Source: Duganella aceris (lineage in GTDB: Bacteria > Pseudomonadota > Gammaproteobacteria > Burkholderiales > Burkholderiaceae_D). From it: a stretch of DNA of 64,000 nt. The notes under the pieces were generated by a model. It made no database searches and was not told the DNA's origin. It saw only the letters and a program-made list of their open reading frames with translations. Each line of letters opens with the position of its first letter. The first letter of the stretch is position 1. The translations under genes and the position numbers were made by a program. Below, piece by piece: positions 52,710-60,727 of the stretch. The stretch is taken from positions 124,001-188,000 of the forward strand of contig NZ_JAADJT010000014.1 of the NCBI RefSeq assembly GCF_011090165.1, in the 5' to 3' direction.

Positions 52710-52970
52710 TTACTTCTTCATTTCATCCTTGGCCATGGCGTCCTTCTTCATCTCGTCCTTGGCCATCTTGTCCTTCTTCATCTCATCTTTCTTCATTTCA
52801 TCCTTGGCCATTTTGTCCTGATGCGCGGGCTTTTTCATGGCCTCCTTTTTCATGCCGTCCTTGGCCATGGCATCCTTGGCCATGTCGTCTTTCTTCATGG
52901 CGTCCTGGGCGTAGACGGCGCTGGACATCGACAGGCATGCGGCGATCAGAGCGGTGGTGATTTTGTTCAT
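52710..52970 (-). CDS. Pentapeptide MXKDX repeat protein
   Basis: The 86-residue exported protein has a signal peptide (to SSAVYAQ) followed by about a dozen MKKDE/MAKDA-type pentapeptides, matching the MXKDX repeat family (TIGR02953 as I recall). The function is unknown; the Met/Lys/Asp composition suggests oxidant or metal interaction (speculative). ATG 52970 is preceded by AAAGGAA. It lies 62 bp after the molybdopterin oxidoreductase on the same strand. Confidence 0.88.
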   Translation of the reverse strand: MNKITTALIAACLSMSSAVYAQDAMKKDDMAKDAMAKDGMKKEAMKKPAHQDKMAKDEMKKDEMKKDKMAKDEMKKDAMAKDEMKK

Positions 52971-53032
52971 GATGGTTCCTTTGAGGGTGAAGTTAAACAA
53001 CGTTGGTACTGCGGTGGACACGGCGCGGTGGA

Positions 53033-53815
53033 TCAACTTCCACCGAACCAGTTATACCCCTGGTCTTCCCAATAGCCGCCAGGGTAGGTATTGGTCACGA
53101 AAATGGCCTGGATGTGTTTCGGATTCTTGTAACCCAGCTTGGTCGGCATGCGCAGCTTCATCGGAAAGCCATAGCGCGGCGGCAGCGGCTGGTCGTCGTA
53201 GCTCAGCGCCATCAGCGTCTGCGGATGCAAGGCGGTCGCCATGTCGATGCTGGTGAAATAATCGTCGGCGCATTTGAAGCCGACGTATTTCGCGCTCAGG
53301 TCGGCGCCGACGTGGCGCAGGAAATGCGCGAACGGCACGCCGCCCCATTTGCCGATCGCGCTCCAGCCCTCGACGCAGATATGCCGCGTGATCTGCGACT
53401 GCTGCGGCAGGGCGCGCAATTGCGCCAGCGTCCACGGCTTGCGGTCGGCCATCAAGCCGCTCAACTCCAGGCGCCAATCGTCGCCGTCGACTTCGCGGAT
53501 GTCCTCTTCGCCGTAGTAGGCGTTGAACGGGAAGGGCCGGGTGATCATCGCCTCGTCATAGGTCGGCGCCAGGCGCGTCGGATCGAACAGCGCCGCCTGG
53601 ACCCGATCGTTGAAGCGCGAGATGCCGCTCAGCGCCTGCTCGATGCTGTCCTGGTCGTCGGTGGCGCAGCCGGTCAGCAGCGTCAGGCCGCCCAGCGTCA
53701 GGCTGCGCTGCAAAAAGGCCCGGCGCGACGGCTGGGCGATGCGGCCGATCGCATCCGCCAGCATGGCGGCGCCCTCGGCGGGAATGACGATATCGCGTGG
53801 TTTGAATAGTTTCAT
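53033..53815 (-). CDS. MsrP-like molybdopterin-dependent oxidoreductase
   Basis: The 260-residue sulfite-oxidase-superfamily protein has a Tat-like signal (SRRAFLQRSLTLGGLTLLTG, Arg31-Arg32) and the molybdopterin-ligating Cys147 in RHICVEGWSAIGKWGGVPF. It ends with GYWEDQGYNWFGGS. It resembles MsrP and related periplasmic reductases fed by a membrane cytochrome b, which here is the next gene upstream (18 bp). The substrate may be oxidised methionine or another S-/N-oxide. Confidence 0.85.
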   Translation of the reverse strand: MKLFKPRDIVIPAEGAAMLADAIGRIAQPSRRAFLQRSLTLGGLTLLTGCATDDQDSIEQALSGISRFNDRVQAALFDPTRLAPTYDEAMITRPFPFNAYYGEEDIREVDGDDWRLELSGLMADRKPWTLAQLRALPQQSQITRHICVEGWSAIGKWGGVPFAHFLRHVGADLSAKYVGFKCADDYFTSIDMATALHPQTLMALSYDDQPLPPRYGFPMKLRMPTKLGYKNPKHIQAIFVTNTYPGGYWEDQGYNWFGGS

Positions 53816-53833
53816 CTCGATTTATCCTTGTGA

Positions 53834-54430
53834 CTAACGGCCGCGCAGCATGGCCAGCAGCGTGCGCGGCACCAGCGCCACCATCACCACGTGAACCACG
53901 ATGAAGGCGCACAAGCCGGCCATGGCGAAGAAATGCACGCGCCGCGCCGCCTCGTAGCCGCCCATCAGCTCGCGCAGCAGCGGGAACTGCACCGACTTCC
54001 ACAGCACCAGCCCGGACAGCACCAGCAGCACGCTGTCGAGCATGACGAACAGATAGGCCAGCCGCTGCACGCCGTTGTAGTGGCTCAAATCGTCGTGGGC
54101 CAGCTTGCCTTTCAACGCGGCGGCCAGGTCCCGCAACACCTGGCGCGGCGACAGCGGGAAAAAGCGCCGCCGCAGCCGGCCCGAGAACAGGTTGATCAGC
54201 AGGTACAGCACCCCGTTGGCGACCAGCAGCCACATCGCCGCGAAATGCCACTGCAGCGCGCCGCCGAGCCAACCGCCCAGCGTGATGTCGCGCGGGATGG
54301 CGAAGTCGAGAAAGCGGGTAGCGTTGTAGATGCGCCACCCGCTCATCACCAGCAGCACCACGGCGATGGCGTTCAGCCAATGCGTGAGGCGCAGCCAGAG
54401 CGGATGTGTGATGATGCGGATGGAGTTCAT
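53834..54430 (-). CDS. Membrane cytochrome b partner of the molybdoenzyme
   Basis: The 198-residue protein has four membrane helices with haem-ligand-type histidines (RLTHWLNAIAVVLLVMSG, LQWHFAAMWLLVANGVLYLL, VHFFAMAGLCAFIVVHVVMV). It belongs to the cytochrome b561/thiosulfate-reductase b group and passes electrons to the adjacent periplasmic oxidoreductase. ATG 54430 gives the usual HPLWLRLTHW start; longer frames are unlikely. A GTAACC-N16-CGAA promoter lies upstream. Confidence 0.85.
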   Translation of the reverse strand: MNSIRIITHPLWLRLTHWLNAIAVVLLVMSGWRIYNATRFLDFAIPRDITLGGWLGGALQWHFAAMWLLVANGVLYLLINLFSGRLRRRFFPLSPRQVLRDLAAALKGKLAHDDLSHYNGVQRLAYLFVMLDSVLLVLSGLVLWKSVQFPLLRELMGGYEAARRVHFFAMAGLCAFIVVHVVMVALVPRTLLAMLRGR

Positions 54431-54460
54431 TGCCTGCCTTTCGATGAGCGTGACAGTGAG

Positions 54461-54486
54461 TTCGCGGCGCGCCATGGATTGGTTAC
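54461..54486 (-). promoter_or_regulatory. SigF-type ECF promoter of the cytochrome b / molybdoenzyme operon
   Basis: On the minus strand GTAACC (54486-54481) and CGAA (54464-54461) are separated by exactly 16 bp. This matches the GTAACC-N16-CGAA consensus described for Caulobacter SigF, the partner type of NrsF. Confidence 0.75.
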
Positions 54487-54528
54487 AGCGGGACTGCAAA
54501 ATAATTTATTTTTTTACTGCTGTAACTT

Positions 54529-55122
54529 ATGAAGCCGATGCAGCGAATACCCGAGGTGGATCTTTTACGCAACACCGAATTGCGCCTGCACGCATTGTTC
54601 CTGCAGGGCGTGGAGGGCGACGCCCTGGCTTATCGCCGCTTCCTGCAGGCGACGGCGACGCATTTGCGCGCCTTTCTGCGGCGCCGCCTGCATCGCTGGC
54701 CGGACGAGGTGGAGGACCTGGTGCAGGAATCGCTGCTGGCGATCCACAACCAGCGGCTGAGCTACGACACCGGCGTGCCGCTGACGGCGTGGATCTACGC
54801 CATCGCCCGGTACAAGCTGATCGACTGGCTGCGCCGCCACGCCCGGCGCGACAGCCTGCACGACCCGCTGGACGACGTGCCGGCCGGCGAGAGCGCGCTG
54901 TTCTCCAGCGCCGACGCGGAAGCGGGCGAAGCGCGGCGCGACCTGGCCAAGCTGCTGGCCACGCTGCCGGACAAGCAGCGCGACGCCATCATCCACACCA
55001 AGCTGGACGGCCTGTCGGTGCGCGAGGCGGCCGGCATGCTGGACATGTCGGAGGCGGCGGTCAAGGTATCGGTGCACCGCGGCTTGAAAGCACTGGCGAC
55101 TACCCTGAGAGATGCGACATGA
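54529..55122 (+). CDS. ECF sigma factor (SigF-like)
   Basis: The 197-residue sigma-70 family protein has region 2 (DEVEDLVQESLLAIHNQRLS, TAWIYAIARYKLIDWLRRHA) and region 4 (LPDKQRDAIIHTKLDGLSVR, EAAGMLDMSEAAVKVSVHRG). The NrsF-type anti-sigma gene overlaps its stop (ATGA), so this is a SigF-NrsF-type pair. No ribosome-binding site is evident; ATG 54538 is an alternative start. It is divergent from the molybdoenzyme operon. Confidence 0.9.
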   Translation: MKPMQRIPEVDLLRNTELRLHALFLQGVEGDALAYRRFLQATATHLRAFLRRRLHRWPDEVEDLVQESLLAIHNQRLSYDTGVPLTAWIYAIARYKLIDWLRRHARRDSLHDPLDDVPAGESALFSSADAEAGEARRDLAKLLATLPDKQRDAIIHTKLDGLSVREAAGMLDMSEAAVKVSVHRGLKALATTLRDAT

Positions 55123-55760
55123 AGACAGACGACTTGATCACGATGTTATCCAGCGGCCCCGACGTCCGCCTCGCCGCGCGGCCGGCGCGCGTCACGCTGC
55201 TGCCGCTGTCGGCCGGCCTGCTGGCCAGCGCGCTGTTGATGTGGCTGCTGCTGGGCCTGCACCCGAACCTGGCGGGCGAAGTGCTGCTGCCGGCGTTCTG
55301 GACCAAGCTGGCGTTTTCCGCCGCCCTGGCCTGGGCCGGCTGGCTGGCGGTGCAACGCCTGTGCCGGCCCGGCGCGCGCCTCGGTGGCCTGCCGCTGTGG
55401 CTGGGCGGACCGGTGCTGGTGCTGTGGTGCGCGGCGACGGTCCTGCTGCTGCAAGCGGCGCCCGACGCGCGCGCCGAGCTGTTCTGGGGCCGCACCTGGC
55501 GCTACTGCCCGCTGCTGATCGCCACGCTGTCGCTGCCGATCTTCGTCGCCGCGCTGCACACGATGCGCGGCCTGGCGCCGACCCGGCTGCGGCTGGCTGG
55601 CGCGGCGGCCGGCTTCGCGGCGGGCGCGGCCGCCGCCGTGGTGTACTGCCTGCATTGTCCGGAGCTCAGCCCGGTATTTGTCGGCTTCTGGTATCTACTC
55701 GGCATGCTGGCCCCCACCGCCCTCGGCGCCGCCATCGGCCCGCGCATGCTCGCCTGGTAG
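55119..55760 (+). CDS. NrsF-family membrane anti-sigma factor (DUF1109)
   Basis: The 213-residue protein has six predicted membrane helices and the family feature of Cys residues in CPLLIATLSLP and YCLHCPELSP that may sense stress. NrsF holds SigF in check in Caulobacter and Cupriavidus-like systems, where heavy metals or oxidants release it. The start overlaps the sigma stop as ATGA. Confidence 0.88.
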   Translation: MKTDDLITMLSSGPDVRLAARPARVTLLPLSAGLLASALLMWLLLGLHPNLAGEVLLPAFWTKLAFSAALAWAGWLAVQRLCRPGARLGGLPLWLGGPVLVLWCAATVLLLQAAPDARAELFWGRTWRYCPLLIATLSLPIFVAALHTMRGLAPTRLRLAGAAAGFAAGAAAAVVYCLHCPELSPVFVGFWYLLGMLAPTALGAAIGPRMLAW

Positions 55761-55762
55761 GG

Positions 55763-55781
55763 CAGGTTGCCGGAACTGACG
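55763..55781 (+). repeat. Remnant of the inverted-repeat family
   Basis: GCCGGAACTGAC (55769-55780) equals the outer part of the right arm of copy 3 (52686-52697). It lies within 10 bp of the anti-sigma stop, with no opposite arm. Confidence 0.6.
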
Positions 55782-55798
55782 ACATCCTTTACACTGGG

Positions 55799-55818
55799 TG
55801 ACGTTTACGTAAACGTCA
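55799..55818. promoter_or_regulatory. Perfect 20-bp palindromic operator upstream of the SDR gene
   Basis: TGACGTTTACGTAAACGTCA is perfectly symmetric and lies 21 bp before the SDR start. It resembles MerR-type LiuR sites that control branched-chain amino acid / fatty acid degradation genes in proteobacteria (from memory). Confidence 0.7.
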
Positions 55819-55839
55819 AACAAAAGAACGGGGACAGAC

Positions 55840-56598
55840 ATGCAAATTCAAGACCAGGTATTCATCGTGACCGGCGGCGCGTCCGGTCTGGGCGCGGCGA
55901 CCGCGCGCATGCTGGCGGCGGCCGGCGGCAAAGTGGTGCTGGCCGACCTTCAGGTCGACGCCGGCCAGGCGCTGGCCGCCGAACTGCAAGCGGTGTTCGT
56001 CAAGTGCGACGTGACCTCGGAAGCCGACGGCCAGGCCGTGGTGGACGCCGCCACCGCGCTCGGCACGCTGCGCGGCCTCATCAACTGCGCCGGCGTCGCG
56101 CCGGCCGCCAAGACCGTCGGCAAGGACGGCCCGCATCCGCTGGAACTGTTCCAGCGCACCGTCAACATCAACCTGATCGGCACCTTCAACATGGCCCGCC
56201 TGGCCGCCGACGCCATCGGCAAAACCCAGGCCACCGCCAGCGGCGAACGCGGCGTCATCATCAACACCGCCTCGGTCGCGGCCTACGACGGCCAGATCGG
56301 CCAGGCCGCCTACGCCGCCTCCAAGGCCGCCGTGGTCGGCCTGACCTTGCCGATGGCGCGCGACCTGTCGCGCAACGCCATCCGCGTCATGACCATCGCC
56401 CCCGGCATTTTCGAGACGCCGATGTTGATGGGCATGCCGGCCGAGGTGCGCGACGCGCTCGGCGCCATGGTGCCGTTCCCGCCGCGCCTCGGCAAGCCGG
56501 ACGAGTACGCGCAACTGGCCCGCGCCATCATCGAAAACAGCATGCTGAACGGCGAAACCATCCGCCTCGACGGCGCCATCCGCATGCAGCCTAAGTAA
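55840..56598 (+). CDS. 3-hydroxyacyl-CoA dehydrogenase type-2-like SDR
   Basis: The 252-residue short-chain dehydrogenase has TGGASGLGAATAR (residue 10), INCAGVAPA, Ser in NTASVAAYDG and the YAASK catalytic pair. The combination with QAAYAASKAAVVGLTLPMAR and PMLMGMPAEVRDAL is typical of the 17-beta-HSD10/HSD2-like group acting on (2-methyl)-3-hydroxyacyl-CoA. The LiuR-like operator upstream supports a catabolic role. Confidence 0.85.
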   Translation: MQIQDQVFIVTGGASGLGAATARMLAAAGGKVVLADLQVDAGQALAAELQAVFVKCDVTSEADGQAVVDAATALGTLRGLINCAGVAPAAKTVGKDGPHPLELFQRTVNINLIGTFNMARLAADAIGKTQATASGERGVIINTASVAAYDGQIGQAAYAASKAAVVGLTLPMARDLSRNAIRVMTIAPGIFETPMLMGMPAEVRDALGAMVPFPPRLGKPDEYAQLARAIIENSMLNGETIRLDGAIRMQPK

Positions 56599-56692
56599 AT
56601 GCCGCAGGTAAACCGTTTAGACGATTTCGTGTAGGATGCAAAAGTGATCGGGCGCGCGGCGCAGGCGGCGCGCCCTTACTTTTGGAGAGTCC

Positions 56693-58483
56693 ATGATTCG
56701 TTTGAAGACCCTGGCGCTTGGTGCCGCATCGGCCATCGCACTCATCGGGGCCGCGCACGCGCCGGCCTACGCGCAACGCACCACGCCGGACGCCGCGCCG
56801 GAAATCGCCACCGGCTACAAGGAAAAAGCCGGCAAGTCGGCGCAAAAATTCATGGTCGCCGCCGCCAATCCGCTGGCCACGCAGGCCGGCTACGAGATGC
56901 TGAGGCAGGGCGGCGCCGCGATCGACGCCGCCGTCGCCACCCAGCTGGTGCTGACGCTGGTCGAGCCGCAATCGTCCGGCATCGGCGGCGGCTCCTTCCT
57001 GATGTACGCCGACGGCAAGCGCGTGCAATCCTACGACGGCCGCGAAACCGCGCCCGCGTCGGCCGACGAACACCTGTTCCAGGACACCGACGGCAAGCCG
57101 GTGTCGCGCGAAGTCGGCGTGATCGGCGGCCGCTCGGTCGGCGCGCCCGGCGTGCTGCGCATGCTGGAGCTGGCGCACCAGCAACACGGCCGGCTGCCGT
57201 GGAAAACCCTGTTCGGCCCCGCGATCAAGCTGGCGGAGAACGGCTTCGCCGTCAGCCCGCGCCTGAACGCGCTGATCTCGTGGGACAAATACCTGGCCCG
57301 CGACCCGGTCGCCAAGGCCTACTTCTTCGACGCCGACGGCAAACCGCGCCCGGTCGGCTACATCCTGAAAAACCCCGAACTGGCGCGCACGCTGCATGAA
57401 ATCGCCGACGGCGGCGCCGACGCCTTCTACAAGGGCCGCATCGCCAGGGACATCGCCGCCAAGGTGGCCGGCCATCCGACCAATCCCGGCAAGCTGACCG
57501 CCGCCGACATCGCCGGCTACCAGGCCAAGGAACGCGCGCCGATCTGCAGCGACTACAAGGCCTGGACCGTGTGCGGCGCGCCGCCGCCGTCGTCGGGCGG
57601 CATCGCCATCGCGCAGATGCTGGGCATCCTGGAGGTCAAGGACATCGATCCGTACAAGCCGGTCAACGGCCAGCTGACCGCCGAGGGCATCCACCTGTTC
57701 AGCGAAGCGGGCCGCCTGGCCTACGCCGACCGCAACCGCTACGTCGCCGACACCGACTTCGTGCCGCTGCCCGGCAAGGGCGTGGCCGCGATGCTGGACA
57801 AGGGCTACCTGAAACGGCGCGCCGCACTGATCGGCGACCAGTCGATGGGCACCGCGCGCTACGGCACGCCGGACAGCATGCAAGTCGCCTGGGGCGCCGA
57901 CACCGCGATCGACAAGCCATCCACCTCCCACCTGGTGGCGGTGGACGCCTTCGGCGGCGGCCTGTCGATGACCACCTCGGTGGAAGACGCCTTCGGCGCG
58001 CGCCAGATGGTCGACGGCTTCATGCTCAACAACCAGCTGACCGACTTCTCCTTCGACTCGCGCGACGCCGACGGCCCGATCGCCAACCGGGTCCAGGCCG
58101 GCAAGCGCCCGCGCAGCGCGATGTCGCCGACGCTGGTGTTCGACAAGGGCACGCAGCGGCTGGTGCTGGCCACCGGCTCGCCGGGCGGCTCGGCCATCAT
58201 CAACTACGTGGCCAAGGTGCTGGTCGGTACGCTGGACTGGCAGCTCGACGTGCAGCAGGCCATCAGCCTGCCGAACCTGGGCAGCCGCAACGGCCCGACC
58301 GAGCTGGAAGCGGGCCGCGTCAGCCGCGCCGTGGTCGACCAGCTGAAGGCGCGCGGCCACGACATCCGCGAGTACGAGCAGAACTCCGGCCTGCAGGGCA
58401 TCCAGCGCCGCGTCGTCGACGGCAAGCCGCAGTGGTTCGGCGGCGCCGATCCGCGCCGCGAAGGCGTGGTGTTGGGCGACTGA
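56693..58483 (+). CDS. ggt: Gamma-glutamyltransferase
   Basis: The 596-residue periplasmic enzyme has a signal peptide (to APAYAQ) and is made as a proenzyme cleaved before Thr411 (PSTSHLVAVDAFGG), the nucleophile of the small subunit. Other hallmarks are ESSGIGGGSF-like QSSGIGGGSFLMYAD, GGRSVGAPGVLRMLE, and the small-subunit SMTTSVEDAFGA and PRSAMSPTLVF. It hydrolyses glutathione and gamma-glutamyl compounds. GGAGAGTCC upstream supports the ATG. Confidence 0.95.
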   Translation: MIRLKTLALGAASAIALIGAAHAPAYAQRTTPDAAPEIATGYKEKAGKSAQKFMVAAANPLATQAGYEMLRQGGAAIDAAVATQLVLTLVEPQSSGIGGGSFLMYADGKRVQSYDGRETAPASADEHLFQDTDGKPVSREVGVIGGRSVGAPGVLRMLELAHQQHGRLPWKTLFGPAIKLAENGFAVSPRLNALISWDKYLARDPVAKAYFFDADGKPRPVGYILKNPELARTLHEIADGGADAFYKGRIARDIAAKVAGHPTNPGKLTAADIAGYQAKERAPICSDYKAWTVCGAPPPSSGGIAIAQMLGILEVKDIDPYKPVNGQLTAEGIHLFSEAGRLAYADRNRYVADTDFVPLPGKGVAAMLDKGYLKRRAALIGDQSMGTARYGTPDSMQVAWGADTAIDKPSTSHLVAVDAFGGGLSMTTSVEDAFGARQMVDGFMLNNQLTDFSFDSRDADGPIANRVQAGKRPRSAMSPTLVFDKGTQRLVLATGSPGGSAIINYVAKVLVGTLDWQLDVQQAISLPNLGSRNGPTELEAGRVSRAVVDQLKARGHDIREYEQNSGLQGIQRRVVDGKPQWFGGADPRREGVVLGD

Positions 58484-58594
58484 CACCCAGACCGAACGGA
58501 TTTACGCTGCACTGCAAAAAAAATCGTTGTAATAATTTTATCTTCCTGCTAAGGTTCGACCGGATAGCGTTTGGATATTTGGCGGGAGCAGGCG

Positions 58595-59614
58595 ATGAGA
58601 GAAGGATTGTGGGACAAGGCCCGCGGGATCGGTATTATTCTGGTGGTGTTCGGGCACATTATGCGCAGTTTGACTGCGGCACATGTGGCGGGCGAAAACA
58701 ATCCGTTGGCGTTTACCGACTTCGCGCTGTATACCTTCCACATGCCCTTGTTTTTCATGCTGGCCGGGATCAACGCCGCGCGCAGCCTGGGTAAAGACAA
58801 CTTCATCAAAAGTAAAATCCCGACCATCGTCTACCCCTACCTGCTGTGGTCGGTTATCAATGGCGTGATGCAGTTGCTGTCCCCTGTGGCGGCCAACAAC
58901 GCCTTGCCGTTGTCGGCGCTGGCGCAAATTCTGTGGCAGCCGGTATTTCACTATTGGTTCCTGCACACGCTGTTCATCTGCGTCGTGTTGGCGTATCTGG
59001 TGGGGCCGAACAAGGTTCGGTTGGCGGTGTTTGCAGCGGTGATTTATCCGATCGGCGTTTATTTGCGCCCGCAGATTCCCGCCTTGGGCAACCCCATGAT
59101 TTTCATGGTGTTCTACGCGGCTGGCATACTGCTCAGCGACCGCGTCAAAGGCGTGGTCGCGCGCAGCGCCACGCCGCTGGGCGTGGCCGCGACGGCGGCC
59201 GGGCTGGCGGCGGCGATCTACGTCGCCGGCCAGTTGGGCGGCTACACCGACCCGTCGGCGCTCGGCGCGGCGGTGCTTGGTATCCTGTTGGTCCTGCAAC
59301 TGGCCTATCTGCTGCCGGATGCCGGGCCGATGCGCATCATCGCGCTGCTGGGATTGGCGTCGATGCCGATCTATCTGGTGCATATGCTTTGCGGCGCCGT
59401 CGTGCGCATGGTCCTGATTAAAGTGTTCCACACCACCAACTTTCCGCTGCACCTGGTGGCGGGCGTGGTGTTCGCGCTGCTGCTGCCGACGATATTCTTT
59501 TACTGCGCCTACCGCCTCGGCATCGAACGCTGGTTTGGTTTCGCCGGCGGCGAGCAGGCGTTCGGGCGTTTCGGCTTCAAGCAGGGTGGGCAGCTGGAAA
59601 AATCTTCTTCTTGA
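58595..59614 (+). CDS. Acyltransferase 3-family membrane protein, first of a tandem pair
   Basis: The 339-residue inner-membrane protein has about ten helices and the acyltransferase-3 signature RGIGIILVVFGHIMR near the N-terminus, followed by FHMPLFFMLAGINAA and PYLLWSV. Such proteins O-acylate surface sugars. GGGAG six bases upstream supports ATG 58595. It resembles the next gene along its whole length (MREGLWD / MRERLWD, YTFHMPLFF, SKIPTIVYPYLLWS), so the pair arose by duplication. Confidence 0.88.
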   Translation: MREGLWDKARGIGIILVVFGHIMRSLTAAHVAGENNPLAFTDFALYTFHMPLFFMLAGINAARSLGKDNFIKSKIPTIVYPYLLWSVINGVMQLLSPVAANNALPLSALAQILWQPVFHYWFLHTLFICVVLAYLVGPNKVRLAVFAAVIYPIGVYLRPQIPALGNPMIFMVFYAAGILLSDRVKGVVARSATPLGVAATAAGLAAAIYVAGQLGGYTDPSALGAAVLGILLVLQLAYLLPDAGPMRIIALLGLASMPIYLVHMLCGAVVRMVLIKVFHTTNFPLHLVAGVVFALLLPTIFFYCAYRLGIERWFGFAGGEQAFGRFGFKQGGQLEKSSS

Positions 59615-59655
59615 GCGCCGTTGGGTAGGCTTAATTAATTTGGAACGGGCGTGGC

Positions 59656-60663
59656 ATGAGAGAGCGATTATGGGATACGGCGCGTGGCATCGGCATCGTA
59701 CTGGTGGTGTACGGGCACATGCTGCGCGGCCTGATGGACGGCGGCATGGTCCGTGGCATGGACGCCCTGGTGTTTTCCGACTTCGCGATCTATACCTTCC
59801 ACATGCCGTTGTTCTTCATACTCGCCGGCATGAACGCGGCCAAGGGATTGTCGCGGCCAAATTTTTTGAAAAGTAAGATACCCAGCATCGTCTACCCCTA
59901 TCTGCTATGGTCGCTGATCCAGGGCACGATACAACTGTCGATGCAGGGCACGACCAATCATTCGTTCACCTTGCAGCAGTTGTTGTCCATCCTGTGGATG
60001 CCGGTGTTCCAGTTCTGGTTTCTCTACGCGATCATGCTGTGCCATGTGTTCGCGTGGGTGACCACGGCGGATCGGCTCAAGCTGGGCATCTTCGCCCTGG
60101 CCGCCTATCCGGTCGGCCTGTACATGACGGGGCCGGTCGCCATCATCGGCGTGGCGATGAACTTCTTCATTTTCTACACCGCCGGCGTGTTCCTCGGACC
60201 GTATCTGAAAGAGATCGTGGAGCGCATGGCCAATCCGCGCGGCTTGCTGATGACCGCCATCGGACTGACGATCGCCATTTTCGTCGCCAGCCGGGTCGGC
60301 ACTTACCGCGCGCCGTCGGCGCTGAGCGCGGCCTTCCTCGGCAGTTTGCTGGTGCTGCAACTGGCGCGTCTGCTGCCGGAGGGCGGCATGCTGCGCATGG
60401 TCGAGCTGCTGGGGCAGGCGTCGATGCCGATCTATCTGATGCATATCATGGGCACGGCCGGCGCCCGTATTTTCCTGCTGAAGCTGCACATCACCAATGT
60501 CGGCATCCATCTGGTGTTCGGCGTCCTGTGCGGCTTGTTGTTGCCGTTGCTGGCGTTTTATCTCAGCTATCTGACCCGCAAGGAACACTGGTTCGGCTTC
60601 GGCGGCGGCGAGCAAGCTTTCGGCGGCTTCGGCGCCGCCCGCGTCGGGAAGAATGTTTCTTAA
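59656..60663 (+). CDS. Acyltransferase 3-family membrane protein, second of a tandem pair
   Basis: The 335-residue paralogue of the preceding gene opens with RGIGIVLVVYGHMLRG. Conserved anchors are DFAIYTFHMPLFFILAGMNA, SKIPSIVYPYLLWS, ASMPIYLMHIMG and the common end GWFGF-type WFGFGGGEQAFGGFG. The histidine in the first GH pair is the putative catalytic residue of the family. The donor and acceptor are unknown. It is 41 bp downstream of its sister, probably co-transcribed. Confidence 0.88.
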   Translation: MRERLWDTARGIGIVLVVYGHMLRGLMDGGMVRGMDALVFSDFAIYTFHMPLFFILAGMNAAKGLSRPNFLKSKIPSIVYPYLLWSLIQGTIQLSMQGTTNHSFTLQQLLSILWMPVFQFWFLYAIMLCHVFAWVTTADRLKLGIFALAAYPVGLYMTGPVAIIGVAMNFFIFYTAGVFLGPYLKEIVERMANPRGLLMTAIGLTIAIFVASRVGTYRAPSALSAAFLGSLLVLQLARLLPEGGMLRMVELLGQASMPIYLMHIMGTAGARIFLLKLHITNVGIHLVFGVLCGLLLPLLAFYLSYLTRKEHWFGFGGGEQAFGGFGAARVGKNVS

Positions 60664-60727
60664 GTTGAATATTGCCGGTCCACCAGAATCTCTCCCCAAA
60701 CGGCATGGACCCTGCTAATCTTCTTCA

